Origin: Acidobacteriaceae bacterium
GTDB lineage: Bacteria > Acidobacteriota > Terriglobia > Terriglobales > Acidobacteriaceae
Reading direction: 5' to 3'
DNA length: 64,000 nucleotides
Assembly: GCA_021323655.1 (NCBI GenBank)
Contig: JAJPKO010000015.1
Span: forward strand, 62,001-126,000
The translations under genes and the position numbers were made by a program. The notes under the pieces were generated by a model that made no database searches, was not told where the DNA came from, and saw only the letters and a program-made list of their open reading frames with translations. How positions within the stretch are numbered: the stretch's first letter is position 1; each line of letters starts with the position of its first letter. Positions 1 to 8,144 of this stretch are shown piece by piece.

Positions 1-144
1 CCATGGCAACCCATCGATCTCGATCTGAGCATCGGGAATCGAGATCCACTTTAGCTTCGGCGAAGCCGAGTCCTGCCCCGATTGAGCGCGTGAGATTCCC
101 GTGAAGGCAAATAGCAGGGCGAACAAAGCAATAGTTCTTCTCAC
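1..144 (-). CDS. Exported protein of unknown function, N-terminal part (cut by window edge)
   Basis: A GTG at 144 opens a frame that runs to base 1 without a stop (48 codons). The product begins MRRTIALFALLFAFTGISRA, a basic n-region and a hydrophobic core ending at a likely signal peptidase I site (SRA-QS). The mature part starts SGQDSASPKLKWISIPDAQ and then IEIDGLPW. A purine-rich AAGAAGACGG stretch lies just upstream. The visible mature part is too short to assign a family. It resembles the start of secreted SGNH or glycan-active proteins of acidobacteria, but that is only an impression. The gene continues to the left of the window. Confidence 0.6.
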   Translation of the reverse strand, partial: MRRTIALFALLFAFTGISRAQSGQDSASPKLKWISIPDAQIEIDGLPW

Positions 145-786
145 GTTTGGCCGTCTTCTTTGGATTAGACCAAGATCGAGATCTTTGATCTGAAACTGAT
201 TCTTCTTGCGAGAAACACACATGTAAAGAATAAAAGCCTATCGCTAAAGACAAACTGTCCTATCTGTCGAACAGAACTAACTGTCAACCAGCGACTCACG
301 CCCGACTCAACAGATCCGAAGTCGGAACAATTAGGGTGAGATCGGCTGCAGCGCGCCACCAGCGGCATGGATGTTAGCTTTTGAACCCCCGACACAGGGT
401 CATGAATTCGAGGCGCCGTGGACGGCAACCTATCTCGCCGATAACGAATGAACCCACGGTAGCCGATACCGATCGGAAAAACGATTGAAGCCTTCCGGCA
501 GCGCTGTTCCTCAGCCCAAGACCGTGCGTCCCTGGGGCGAGCGCTCGCCGGAATTCTTCAGTGCAGTTGAAAATCAATGCGCCGCCCCATCCACTGAACA
601 TGGTCTGATACGCCATTTTGGCCTCGCGGCTAACAGCGCGAATGCGAGCAACGACGACCGCACACTTTTCCACCTCGAGCGGCAGTCGAGAAACGGCGGC
701 GCCTGCAGCCAGGCCCATGATCAGCGTTCGTCGGTCATATGCACATACTATGATCACATGTTGAAGGTCCATGAACCCTGCTGGCC
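145..786. other. 642-base gap with no convincing gene
   Basis: This stretch separates two minus-strand genes. A minus-strand open frame at 374-772 (132 codons) contains RRTLIMGLAAGAA, which resembles a Tat-type leader, followed by SRLPLEVEKCAVVVARIRAVSREAKMAYQTMF. It has no good ribosome binding site and a late part that does not look like a folded protein, so it may be a decayed exported protein. A plus-strand frame at 485-823 overlaps it and looks like its shadow. No repeats or terminators stand out. Confidence 0.4.
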
Positions 787-2739
787 TCAGTCTCTGCCGT
801 TTTCACCACGTGTCCGCGAATAACAATCAGCGGCATTGAAAGATCCGCCAATCAGAAGCTTGCGCTTGGCCCAGCAGAGTTGGGAAGGTATGTCGTTGAC
901 GTGCCCTGAATCATCGCCAAACGACGCCTGTCCGCCAAATACGTCAGGACCGATGGGCGGCCACGCCTCATCTTTGGGGAACCAGTCAGGCCGGTGCGAG
1001 TAGTAGAAGGAGCCGGGTAACGTATGGCGGTTTGGTACGGTCACATTCGACGGTATCTCCGACGCATTCCATTCGACATCCTTGTTGAAGTAATCATAAT
1101 TGCCCCAGCGAAGCAAGGTGCCCCCGACATTCGGATCAGGGTAGCTACTGACGCCGGGAGGATAGGAACCATCGTAGGGCGACAAGCTGCAATTTCCTAT
1201 ATTGGGATTTCCAATCTGATAAATGCTATAGAAACCAGGCGAGTCGCTATCGTAGAAATCTTGGCAGCCTTCGTACCCCAAAGGGGCGACAATGCTGTTT
1301 CCAAGCACGTTCCCAACAAAGCTGTAATCGTAGGCCCCACGGAGCAGTCGGATGGTGTCTCCAACATTGTTGCCGTAGTTTGGCGCCCCATTGCGGTTCA
1401 AGCCGAGAAAGAAATTGCGGAACGCCAGGCCGTATCCGGAACCGCCCCAGTACCCGTCCGCGCCGTACATCTCGCCGACATTGCCCTCATAGAGATTCAG
1501 TAAATTGGCGTCTCCATGATTGTCGTCAAACGTCCATGTCACGACATAGGAATCGGAGCCATTCGCATTCGTGAGTCCTGTCCCGGCAGAACCATAGGAG
1601 TAGTTGTATCCAACAACCCCTCCTGACGAGGAATTCTCGGCTTGTATACCGGGAAAGAGTTTCCACAAAATATTGTTTTCGACCTTCCAGTCGGAATTCA
1701 CGCCAAGATCCGTCGAAGTGTATAGCCTGAATCCGGGCGTCCCATAGATATCGATGCCGCCGTTATCGGAGCCACCGGTTTGGGACTCGTGGAAGTAGGA
1801 ATCCCGGATTTCGAAATTGACGGTGCCTATCGCCACGAGATGATAACCGTACGCATCGTAGGACTCGACGCCCTTCACCCAGCAGCTATCGCAAAACTGG
1901 ATTTGCGCACTGAAGTGGCCATACACGTCCAGAGGTTCCGAGTGGTCGAGTTTGAGGTCTTCAACCCCGGACCGGATAATCGGTGTCCTGAATGTGCCTT
2001 TGAGCTTGGGGTTCCCGGTGCTGAAGTCCCAGAGCAGAGGATTCCTCAAGCTCAGGGTATTGCCATTGATTGCTGTAATAACATCGTCCTGACGAATCAT
2101 TCGTGTGCCGCAGGCATAATAATCGGGACCAGGGCTGGTGGTAGTGCCACAGTCCGCGCCTCCGGGCTGAAAATACACCGGAATGCTCGTGTCGTTGTCG
2201 CGATCGATTTCAATCATGCTGCCAACCGATAGGCCTGCCGTGGTCGACACGGCGATGCTGAAAGAATCCTTTTTTGCACCGGCCGTAATCGGATACTGCA
2301 AGCTGGAGTCGAGGTTCGGCGGAAGGTACTTTCCGATGACGAAGCACTCGCCGCACCTTAGGATCGTCTTATCGGCGCCTGCGCCGCGCAGCGTCACGTG
2401 GCTATTCAGCATCAAGATTGGTGTATCTACCTTCTGCCCTTGGTTTACGGCCCAAAGGTCATAAGTGCCGGGGCCTAGCCATACCACGCCATGATTGCAG
2501 GATGCGATCGCACTATTGATGGCATCTGCCGTGCCCGTAACAGGGGTGAAGCTCGCGCAGATTTTGGTGCGATCCGGAATCCCGCCGGGCACGCCAGCGT
2601 ATTTCCAATTCGTAAGGCGTCCGGCCTTGCCGAGAGCCTTCACGACGCTGATTTCCTGAGCTCCCGCTTGGCTTTGTGGCAACGCGAGAGCAAACAGGAA
2701 CACTGGAATCAGTAAGGATAGAATCCGCCTCTTCTGCAT
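787..2739 (-). CDS. Secreted right-handed beta-helix protein (pectate-lyase-like)
   Basis: A 650-residue exported protein. Residues 1-28 form a Sec signal peptide (MQKRRILSLLIPVFLFALAL, cleavage near QAGA-QE). Around residues 70-130 it has the opening of a pectate-lyase superfamily beta-helix: AINSAIASCNHGVVWLGPGTYDL, then HVTLRGAGADKTIL. Asn/Gly-rich helix turns follow to about residue 560. This fold is used by polysaccharide lyases and GH28-type hydrolases acting on pectin-like glycans. I cannot place the catalytic residues, so substrate and reaction are open. The ATG at 2739 has an AAGGAGAAGG ribosome binding site. The gene stands alone, downstream of a decayed GH2 gene on the same strand, which suggests a former plant-polysaccharide cluster. 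Confidence 0.8.
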   Translation of the reverse strand: MQKRRILSLLIPVFLFALALPQSQAGAQEISVVKALGKAGRLTNWKYAGVPGGIPDRTKICASFTPVTGTADAINSAIASCNHGVVWLGPGTYDLWAVNQGQKVDTPILMLNSHVTLRGAGADKTILRCGECFVIGKYLPPNLDSSLQYPITAGAKKDSFSIAVSTTAGLSVGSMIEIDRDNDTSIPVYFQPGGADCGTTTSPGPDYYACGTRMIRQDDVITAINGNTLSLRNPLLWDFSTGNPKLKGTFRTPIIRSGVEDLKLDHSEPLDVYGHFSAQIQFCDSCWVKGVESYDAYGYHLVAIGTVNFEIRDSYFHESQTGGSDNGGIDIYGTPGFRLYTSTDLGVNSDWKVENNILWKLFPGIQAENSSSGGVVGYNYSYGSAGTGLTNANGSDSYVVTWTFDDNHGDANLLNLYEGNVGEMYGADGYWGGSGYGLAFRNFFLGLNRNGAPNYGNNVGDTIRLLRGAYDYSFVGNVLGNSIVAPLGYEGCQDFYDSDSPGFYSIYQIGNPNIGNCSLSPYDGSYPPGVSSYPDPNVGGTLLRWGNYDYFNKDVEWNASEIPSNVTVPNRHTLPGSFYYSHRPDWFPKDEAWPPIGPDVFGGQASFGDDSGHVNDIPSQLCWAKRKLLIGGSFNAADCYSRTRGENGRD

Positions 2740-2978
2740 GTACCTTCTCCTTTTTCCTTCTAACTAATCGCGTCTCGAAATAAGCGTGCTGTCGAGAACG
2801 GTTGGCCCCTTCGCGGGCCGAATGATCGTAGTTGTTCACCGCCGATTGGCGGCCCTCTGAAGGCACCCATTCTGGCCACTTTAAGTGTCCTTGTCAAGGT
2901 TATTATTTCTTATGGGCATAAATTGAGGATATATATCTCATATTTCTGTCATTATGTTTGGGTGAGAATTATCTAGGA

Positions 2979-3400
2979 CTAATTCGTCGGGATGGCTCTG
3001 TCTGAGGCACCGATCTGATAGCGACTGGGCCCCGTATTCGACGCCCACCACAGCCTTGGCCCGCTGCACCGGCACCTCAGTCGCTGCCTTTGTTTTGCCG
3101 TGCTTCGCTGTGACTTTCCGCAGCCCATCGTCGCGCCTTCAAAGTCTCTTCGGCTTCAGAGTCAATGCTACGGTCGCGTCACTGGAGATGAGTCACGTTC
3201 CTGAGCGTCACGGCAACATTGAGCGTCGTCTTGGCGTCGGTTCTGATCGATCGGGTCTCCACCTGCACTATTTCGATCGATATAGTGCTCTCGATACGTG
3301 GGTACACGGCTGCGCCAGATTCCCATGTTGAAAGTTGGATCGCCGTAACCGCCTTGCCAAAGGTCTATTGAGACTGCAGGGCCGCCAACTTATTGGCTCC
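2979..3400 (-). pseudogene. Decayed glycoside hydrolase family 2 gene (internal fragment)
   Basis: The minus strand carries pieces of a GH2 protein in all three frames. At 3312-3350 it reads GYGDPTFNMGIWR, the typical end of the GH2 sugar-binding domain. After a frame change, 3182-3310 reads into SIEIVQVETRSI and LNVAVTLRNVTHLQ, the start of the GH2 immunoglobulin-like domain, and stops at 3179-3181. A third frame continues SDATVALTLKPKRL (to 3139). Then 3045-3053 encodes the LWW of the family's PxLWWP motif, followed by a broken SD-rich strand up to a stop at 2979. At least three frameshifts and a stop next to 3400 show it is dead. The order of motifs supports beta-mannosidase or related GH2 ancestry. 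No catalytic barrel remains. Confidence 0.6.
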
Positions 3401-4033
3401 CGCATAATTAAGCTATAGTTGTCTCGTCAACTCTCGACGACTCCTTGTGTTTTTCGACTTCGACCTAGCGCGTTTAAGCGTATCGTCGACTTTGTTCGGT
3501 AACGTTTGCTGCCGGATAGCTGAGACTTCGCTCTTTGTTTTGAAGCCGTTCCTGAGTGTGTGTGTGACTTAACTAGTAGATGGTCGCGTCAACTGGCAAC
3601 TTCGAGATTTCTGGGTTTAGGGCATTAACTCCAGATAGAAGACATTTCTTGTTGAAGACTGCCTCTGCGGGTATGTTGACGCCACCAGTAGGCTCGGCAA
3701 TGGGAAGGAAGTCGATCTTGGTTTGCACCGAATAACTGGGCAGATAAAGTTGGAAAATATATGCGTTCGCGGGGACCCGAGGACGAAAGGATGACGGCCA
3801 AACCACCGATTATTTGATCTACCGTGTCAATCAAAGATGGGGGAGGACAAGCTGCGAAGTCAGCCGACGTTCGATCTCGAATCGGTGTCGATTTCTGCGT
3901 GTGGTACAACGACTACGACGACGCATTACCTGCATTGCCCTCGAACCGTACACGTGCCATTGATCGGCGCGATAAACTTCTGAGTTCGGCTTATCCGGTT
4001 GTGCGTCTGGCGAGCCAGCACAAACCGGGCTTA
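3401..4033. other. Gap between two gene remnants
   Basis: No intact gene is seen. A minus-strand frame at 3573-3806 reads naturally (for example YIFQLYLPSYSVQTKIDFLP then IAEPTGGVNIPAEAVFNKK). It begins without a ribosome binding site and is interrupted upstream, so it may be another decayed coding piece, of unknown family. The plus-strand frame at 3824-4189 is rich in Arg and Ser and looks like a shadow. The stretch sits between the GH2 remnant and the duplicated transporter tail. Confidence 0.35.
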
Positions 4034-4170
4034 GCCAAAGGCTTGTCGAGCTCCAGAGCTAAAACTGAGGAAAGCAAGAGACAGGACACCCCACGGCGAT
4101 CCCAGCAATTCCATAGCCGCCGTGATCCTCTCCTCTTGAAAAAGCACTCCCGCCGGCGCTACAAACAAAT
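4034..4170 (-). pseudogene. Degenerate copy of the 3' end of the EamA transporter gene
   Basis: Bases 4034-4170 align along their length with 5394-5528, the last ~37 codons of the intact EamA half gene plus about 20 bases beyond its stop. Shared blocks include CAAAGGCTTG, AGCTAAAACTGAG, GATCCTCTCCTC and CACTCCCGCCG, with scattered substitutions and small indels. Similarity ends abruptly near 4168. It is an old partial duplication about 1.36 kb from its source and cannot encode a protein. Confidence 0.75.
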
Positions 4171-4348
4171 AATGTGTCCTTGCGAGTAAAGTGAAGATGG
4201 AGTGGCCAACGGGCCTCTGAAAGGGCGAGGAACGATGTATCCTACCCGGTTCACCTTCCTAATCAAAACGCTAGCCGTGTTTCACGCGCGTTAACCGCGT
4301 CATTATGCGAGTATCGATCTTACCTGGATATAGCAGGATCGGGCTGCG

Positions 4349-5290
4349 TCATTCCCAGAGCTCAGTACTCAGATACTTCATTCCGGAATCGTTGATTGTG
4401 GTCACCACCGTGCGTCCCTCAAGAATCTGTTTCGCTGCGGCCACATTTGCGCCGGACGAGAAGCCGCCGAAAATCCCTTCTAGTTTCGCAAGAGAACGCG
4501 CTGCTTCCATGGCCTCTTCATCGGTTACACGCAGATATCCGTCGATGTGTTCAGTCTTGATCAGCGGGAGCGGCGCAATTGAATATCCGCCGCCCTGGAT
4601 CTTATGATTCGGGTGCGCAGCTTCGTTACCGGCAAGGACGGCGCATCCGGATGGTTCAACGACGAAACATTGAATTTGAGGATTGTGTTCTTTGAACGCC
4701 GCCGCGCATCCGGCAAACGTGCCTCCTGATCCAACGAAGTCACAGAAGGCATCGACCTTTCCGCCGGTTTGCTGCAGAATCTCCCGCGCCGTATGTAGGT
4801 AATGCGCTCTGAAGTTTCCCTGATGATGAAACTGATCGGCCCGGAATGCGCCCCTCTCCATCTGAATGCGTGCCGCTTCCTGGTTTACCAGTTCTAGATC
4901 GCCCCCGGACACCTGACCATGAGTGGAGTCGGGTAGTTGGTCTACGAGAACAACCTCAGCGCCAAGAGCCCGCATCATGCGAACCCGCTCGATTGAGTTT
5001 CCGCGCGACATCACTGCGATAAATGGATAACCTTTCACCGCACATACGATCGCGAGACCGGTCCCTGCGTTTCCGCTTGTCATTTCGACAACAGATTGGC
5101 CTGGCTTAAGACTGCCATCCGCTTCGGCATCCTCGATAACCTGGCGGGCCATACGATCTTTCTTCGAACCTCCGGGATTGAGATACTCGAGCTTGACGAA
5201 GAGGCGCCCACCGAGGCCCCGAGTAAACCGGCTGAGTTCAACAAGCGGCGTGGATCCAATTGCATCGAGAACAGAAGTGGAAGTATTCAT
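4349..5290 (-). CDS. Cysteine synthase / cystathionine beta-synthase family PLP enzyme
   Basis: A 313-residue fold-type II PLP enzyme. Residues 36-47 carry the cofactor lysine loop (LNPGGSKKDRMA, Lys44 aligned to the SVKDR lysine of CysK). TSGNAGTGLA near residue 80 is the substrate/carboxylate loop, GSGGTFAG near 186 binds the PLP phosphate, and FGGFSSGANVAAA lies near the C terminus. Family members make cysteine from O-acetylserine or carry out related beta-replacements; the exact substrates are not readable here. The start at 5290 is chosen for its AGAGGA ribosome binding site; an in-frame upstream start at 5449 would add residues that merely overlap the transporter gene. It follows the two EamA half genes on the same strand, so the product may be the exported metabolite or related to it. 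Confidence 0.85.
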   Translation of the reverse strand: MNTSTSVLDAIGSTPLVELSRFTRGLGGRLFVKLEYLNPGGSKKDRMARQVIEDAEADGSLKPGQSVVEMTSGNAGTGLAIVCAVKGYPFIAVMSRGNSIERVRMMRALGAEVVLVDQLPDSTHGQVSGGDLELVNQEAARIQMERGAFRADQFHHQGNFRAHYLHTAREILQQTGGKVDAFCDFVGSGGTFAGCAAAFKEHNPQIQCFVVEPSGCAVLAGNEAAHPNHKIQGGGYSIAPLPLIKTEHIDGYLRVTDEEAMEAARSLAKLEGIFGGFSSGANVAAAKQILEGRTVVTTINDSGMKYLSTELWE

Positions 5291-5414
5291 CAAGGGTCCT
5301 CTTGCCCTGCCGAAATGAGATGAGCCTGTAAAATGCTCAGGCCTTCTGGCCGGCTCAGGCACCTGGGTAGAAAAGGTAGAGTTTGGAGATTCTTTCAAAG
5401 GCTTGCCAAGTTCC

Positions 5415-5849
5415 TTAGCTAAAACTGAGTAAAACAAGAGAAAGGACACCCACCGCGATCCCCGCTATTCCATAACGCCCGATCCTCTCCTCATAAAGCA
5501 ACACTCCCGCCGCCGCTACAACAAAGAGATTTCCTCCCGTTGTGATCGGAAATACGATATACCCGGGCACTCCTCGTTCCAGCGCTAGTAGGCTAAACAA
5601 CTGTCCGCCAAAGCTTGCCACGCCTATGCCGAATGCAATCGCCACCTCCTGCGCAGCAAACCCGCTGCTCTTCGGTATGAATGTGGCGAGGCTCAGTATC
5701 CCTGATCCTACATACCACCACAGCAAGTATTGAAAATGGTATTGGTGCAGCAGACCCTTCTCGGCCATCACCTTCAGGCCAAAGGGTCCCAGTCCGTTCA
5801 TCACGCAAGAGATCATCATGAGCCGGATCCAGTACCCGGAACGGCTCAT
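5415..5849 (-). CDS. EamA/DMT-family transporter, C-terminal half protein
   Basis: A 144-residue membrane protein with about four to five hydrophobic segments, equal to the second EamA repeat of a drug/metabolite transporter: MISCVMNGLGPFGLKVMAEK, then YLLWWYVGSGILSLATFIP, FGGQLFSLLALERGVPGYIVFP, and a final helix with YEERIGRYGIAGIAVGVLS. Normal DMT proteins hold two such repeats in about 300 residues. The ATG at 5849 overlaps the stop of the preceding half gene (ATGA), a sign of translational coupling. The two products probably pair as a heterodimer. Its 3' end was the source of the degenerate copy at 4034-4170. Substrate unknown. Confidence 0.8.
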   Translation of the reverse strand: MSRSGYWIRLMMISCVMNGLGPFGLKVMAEKGLLHQYHFQYLLWWYVGSGILSLATFIPKSSGFAAQEVAIAFGIGVASFGGQLFSLLALERGVPGYIVFPITTGGNLFVVAAAGVLLYEERIGRYGIAGIAVGVLSLVLLSFS

Positions 5850-6316
5850 GCGGTCTCCTCTGACGCGCGCTCAGCGATCAAGTGCTGCTTTTCGTCATCC
5901 TGCTTGTCTTTCCACAGCAAAAGGACAGCAAGCGCAGCAAGGGAGAGGACCGTCAGCTTCTTCGCGTTCACCGGCTCGCGGTACAGCACTACCGATCCGA
6001 CAGCCGGAATCGCGGCCGAGAGATTAATAATCAGCCAACTGGTCGAGATCTTCCCGAATCGCACCCCGGCCATGAAGACAATGCCTCCGATTGCGTTCAT
6101 CACCCCGAACGGTAGGGCGATACCATACACAGCGGGCGGTACATGGAATGCCCCGCCGCGAAACGTGATGACAAACCCGATTGAAAACAGAGCGGCCCAC
6201 GCATAGGCTAGCGCATAGACGGCGCTCGGCCTGCACCTTCGCAGGTTCGCGAACTTCACCATGATCCCGATCGACCCGAAACAGGTAAGGGAAAGAATCA
6301 TATACAGAAATCCCAC
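5846..6316 (-). CDS. EamA/DMT-family transporter, N-terminal half protein
   Basis: A 156-residue inner-membrane protein with about five hydrophobic segments matching the first EamA repeat: MGFLYMILSLTCFGSIGIMV, YALAYAWAALFSIGFVITF, GVMNAIGGIVFMAGVRFGKI, and TSWLIINLSAAIPAVGSVVLY followed by REPVNAKKLTVLSLAALAVLLL. The REPVNAKK stretch is the usual loop before the last helix of a repeat. It starts at a GTG (6316) with an AGGAG about ten bases upstream. Its TGA overlaps the ATG of the C-terminal half gene, so the pair forms one translational unit. No sequencing-error frameshift is needed to explain the split, because the second half has its own start in a coupled arrangement. Confidence 0.78.
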   Translation of the reverse strand: MGFLYMILSLTCFGSIGIMVKFANLRRCRPSAVYALAYAWAALFSIGFVITFRGGAFHVPPAVYGIALPFGVMNAIGGIVFMAGVRFGKISTSWLIINLSAAIPAVGSVVLYREPVNAKKLTVLSLAALAVLLLWKDKQDDEKQHLIAERASEETA

Positions 6317-6570
6317 GTCGCATCTACTCCTGGCTCATGGGTTCTCGGCGTTCCTTCTCACCGATAGCGTGGAACGGGAATGCCGGAGGCTGAGCGGGCT
6401 CGGCTTTCACGAAGGTAGCACCGCCGACCCTCTTCATCCGTAGCCCTGGCTGAAGCATTGCCTCAAAGTGTCCGTCCCTCTGTACACTTCAAGCTTTTAC
6501 GCGGTCTTCCCTTCCTTTCATCAGCTTCGCGGGTTGAAACTAGCTTAGAGGGAGGAACAATCGCCCACAC
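6317..6570. promoter_or_regulatory. Divergent intergenic region between transporter and deacylase genes
   Basis: This 254-base region must hold promoters for both directions. A 6-base inverted repeat (AAGTGT at 6466-6471, ACACTT at 6484-6489, 12-base spacer) is the only symmetric site I see and may be chance. The plus-strand ribosome binding site GGGAGGAA lies at 6550-6557. Confidence 0.3.
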
Positions 6571-7644
6571 GTGCCGACAATCATCCACCATCCCAACCAG
6601 ATTGAATTCGACAAACCCGGCAAACATCATTACCAGCTCGCCTTTCATATCGACTCGGGCTGGGGCTATTCCCTTGTTCCTATCACCATCATCAATGGCT
6701 CCCGTCCGGCGGGCTCCGAAGCCAAACCGCCGGGACTGGTGGCATTTGGCGGCACCCACGGCAACGAATGGGAAGGACAGCTTGCCGTCAAGCAGCTCTG
6801 CCAGCAACTCGATCCAGATCAAATCAGTGGTTGCGTGATCCTGATGCCGCAACTAAGCCAGAGCGCCTGCGCGATCAATCAGCGGGTCTCGCCGTTCGAC
6901 CACGTCAATATGAACCGTGCTTTTCCCGGCAATCCCCGCGGCACGATTTCCTATCGCATCGCGCACTTCGTCAAATCGATGATATTTCCGCGGGTACGCG
7001 TGGTGGTGGACCTGCACGCTGGCGGACGTGAGGGAGGATTCGCCCTGTGCACTTCGTTCCACCCCATGCGCGATCCCGCGCAATGGGTTGAGATCAGCCG
7101 TGTGGCCGCCCTGTTTGACACACCATTCATGCTGATCTATTCCAGCGAGATGGCCTCCGGACTGCTCACCGATGAGGCCGAAGCCGAAGGCAAAATCGCC
7201 GTCGGAGGAGAATTCGGCTTCGGCGAGTCGGTCAATCGCCGCGGTGTTCTGCACGCAGTAGCTGGCATTCAAAACGTTCTTCGGTTTTACGGTATGCTCT
7301 CTGGCGACATCGTCCGAATTGATCCAGCCCGCAGGCAGGCACCCGTTCTGGTGGACGCGCGCAACCTCGAAGACTACACTCCCTGCCCGCAGGATGGGGT
7401 CTGGGAACCTCAAGTCGATCTTGGGGACGAGGTGCATGAAGGTGAGCTCATCGGACGCCTTCATTCCTTCTCGGATCACACGGTGCCACCCATGGAGCTC
7501 CGCGCCCACCGCGAAGGTATCCTGATCATGATGTGCGGAACGGCGCAATGCCGCCAGGGAACAACTCTGTTTGTGATCGCCCGTCGCGCTCCCCTCGAAT
7601 CGCCACCCATGAAGGGGGCCTTCGAAGATGCCCGCGAATCTTAG
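6571..7644 (+). CDS. AstE/AspA-family deacylase (M14-like zinc enzyme)
   Basis: A 357-residue cytoplasmic protein. FGGTHGNEWEGQLAV near residues 59-73 supplies the His and Glu zinc ligands of the succinylglutamate desuccinylase/aspartoacylase family, and VVVDLHAGGREGGF near residues 145-158 the third zinc ligand. NMNRAFPG near 112 is the substrate-Arg motif. The C-terminal third is a beta domain with a biotinyl-like turn (LGDEVHEGELIGRLHSFSDH). Family members cleave N-acyl groups from amino acids; DoeB, which deacetylates acetyl-diaminobutyrate, is a plausible relative. It starts at GTG 6571 with GGGAGGAA upstream. Divergence from the transporter and cysteine-synthase-like genes suggests a shared amino-acid-derivative function. 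Confidence 0.8.
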   Translation: MPTIIHHPNQIEFDKPGKHHYQLAFHIDSGWGYSLVPITIINGSRPAGSEAKPPGLVAFGGTHGNEWEGQLAVKQLCQQLDPDQISGCVILMPQLSQSACAINQRVSPFDHVNMNRAFPGNPRGTISYRIAHFVKSMIFPRVRVVVDLHAGGREGGFALCTSFHPMRDPAQWVEISRVAALFDTPFMLIYSSEMASGLLTDEAEAEGKIAVGGEFGFGESVNRRGVLHAVAGIQNVLRFYGMLSGDIVRIDPARRQAPVLVDARNLEDYTPCPQDGVWEPQVDLGDEVHEGELIGRLHSFSDHTVPPMELRAHREGILIMMCGTAQCRQGTTLFVIARRAPLESPPMKGAFEDARES

Positions 7645-8144
7645 CCTGATCCCAGGGATCACCATCGAGACCCTGCTTGAATCGGCGCCCATGCAACTCA
7701 ACATAAGGGCCGATTACAGATTAGAGTGCCGACCGTGAAGCGAGGACTCGCTCAGGCTCGGCGTGTGGGAGTCCAACATCGCACTTAGGAGTAACGGAGT
7801 CGGCAAGCTATTGGGCCGCACTGCGCGTCGATCGGCAAACCGATCCGCTCAAGCTGCGCACCCGCCTGCGGACAGATTCGTCAACTCGGTTACGTTATCA
7901 ACCACCAGGAGGAAGAAATCGGCCTGCCGTTGCATCGGCCGCGAGCGGAGATCGTTCGAGCAAAGGGTCTCGGCAGGCCAGGCATAGCTGGGTCCAAACT
8001 TCATTCAGCAGCGGGAGGATGTGCTGCAAAAGCAAAGGCAGCGGCCTCCGTTTGATGGACTCAGCTATGGATCCTGGAAAGTTGGCCTCGGACGCGTAGA
8101 GACGCGGTTGTTGAGATTTCTTGCCCTCCTCCTGACTTGAGTTT
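7645..8144. other. 500-base gap, nothing recognised
   Basis: A plus-strand frame at 7763-7987 (Arg/Ser-rich, no ribosome binding site) is the longest open stretch and does not look like a gene. Two short passages read protein-like in shifting frames, which may be decayed coding DNA, but no family could be recognised. No clear terminator follows the deacylase stop at 7642-7644. Confidence 0.35.

Noticed and set aside
374-772. Minus-strand 132-codon frame with an RRTLIMGLAAGAA stretch
   Set aside because: It looks partly like a Tat leader, but has no ribosome binding site and an unconvincing second half; not called as a gene, only mentioned in the gap entry.
1024-1503. 159-codon plus-strand frame inside the beta-helix gene
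   Set aside because: Antisense shadow of the well-supported minus-strand gene with a signal peptide and ribosome binding site.
6466-6489. AAGTGT/ACACTT inverted repeat as an operator
   Set aside because: Six-base arms with a 12-base spacer occur easily by chance; noted only in the regulatory entry.
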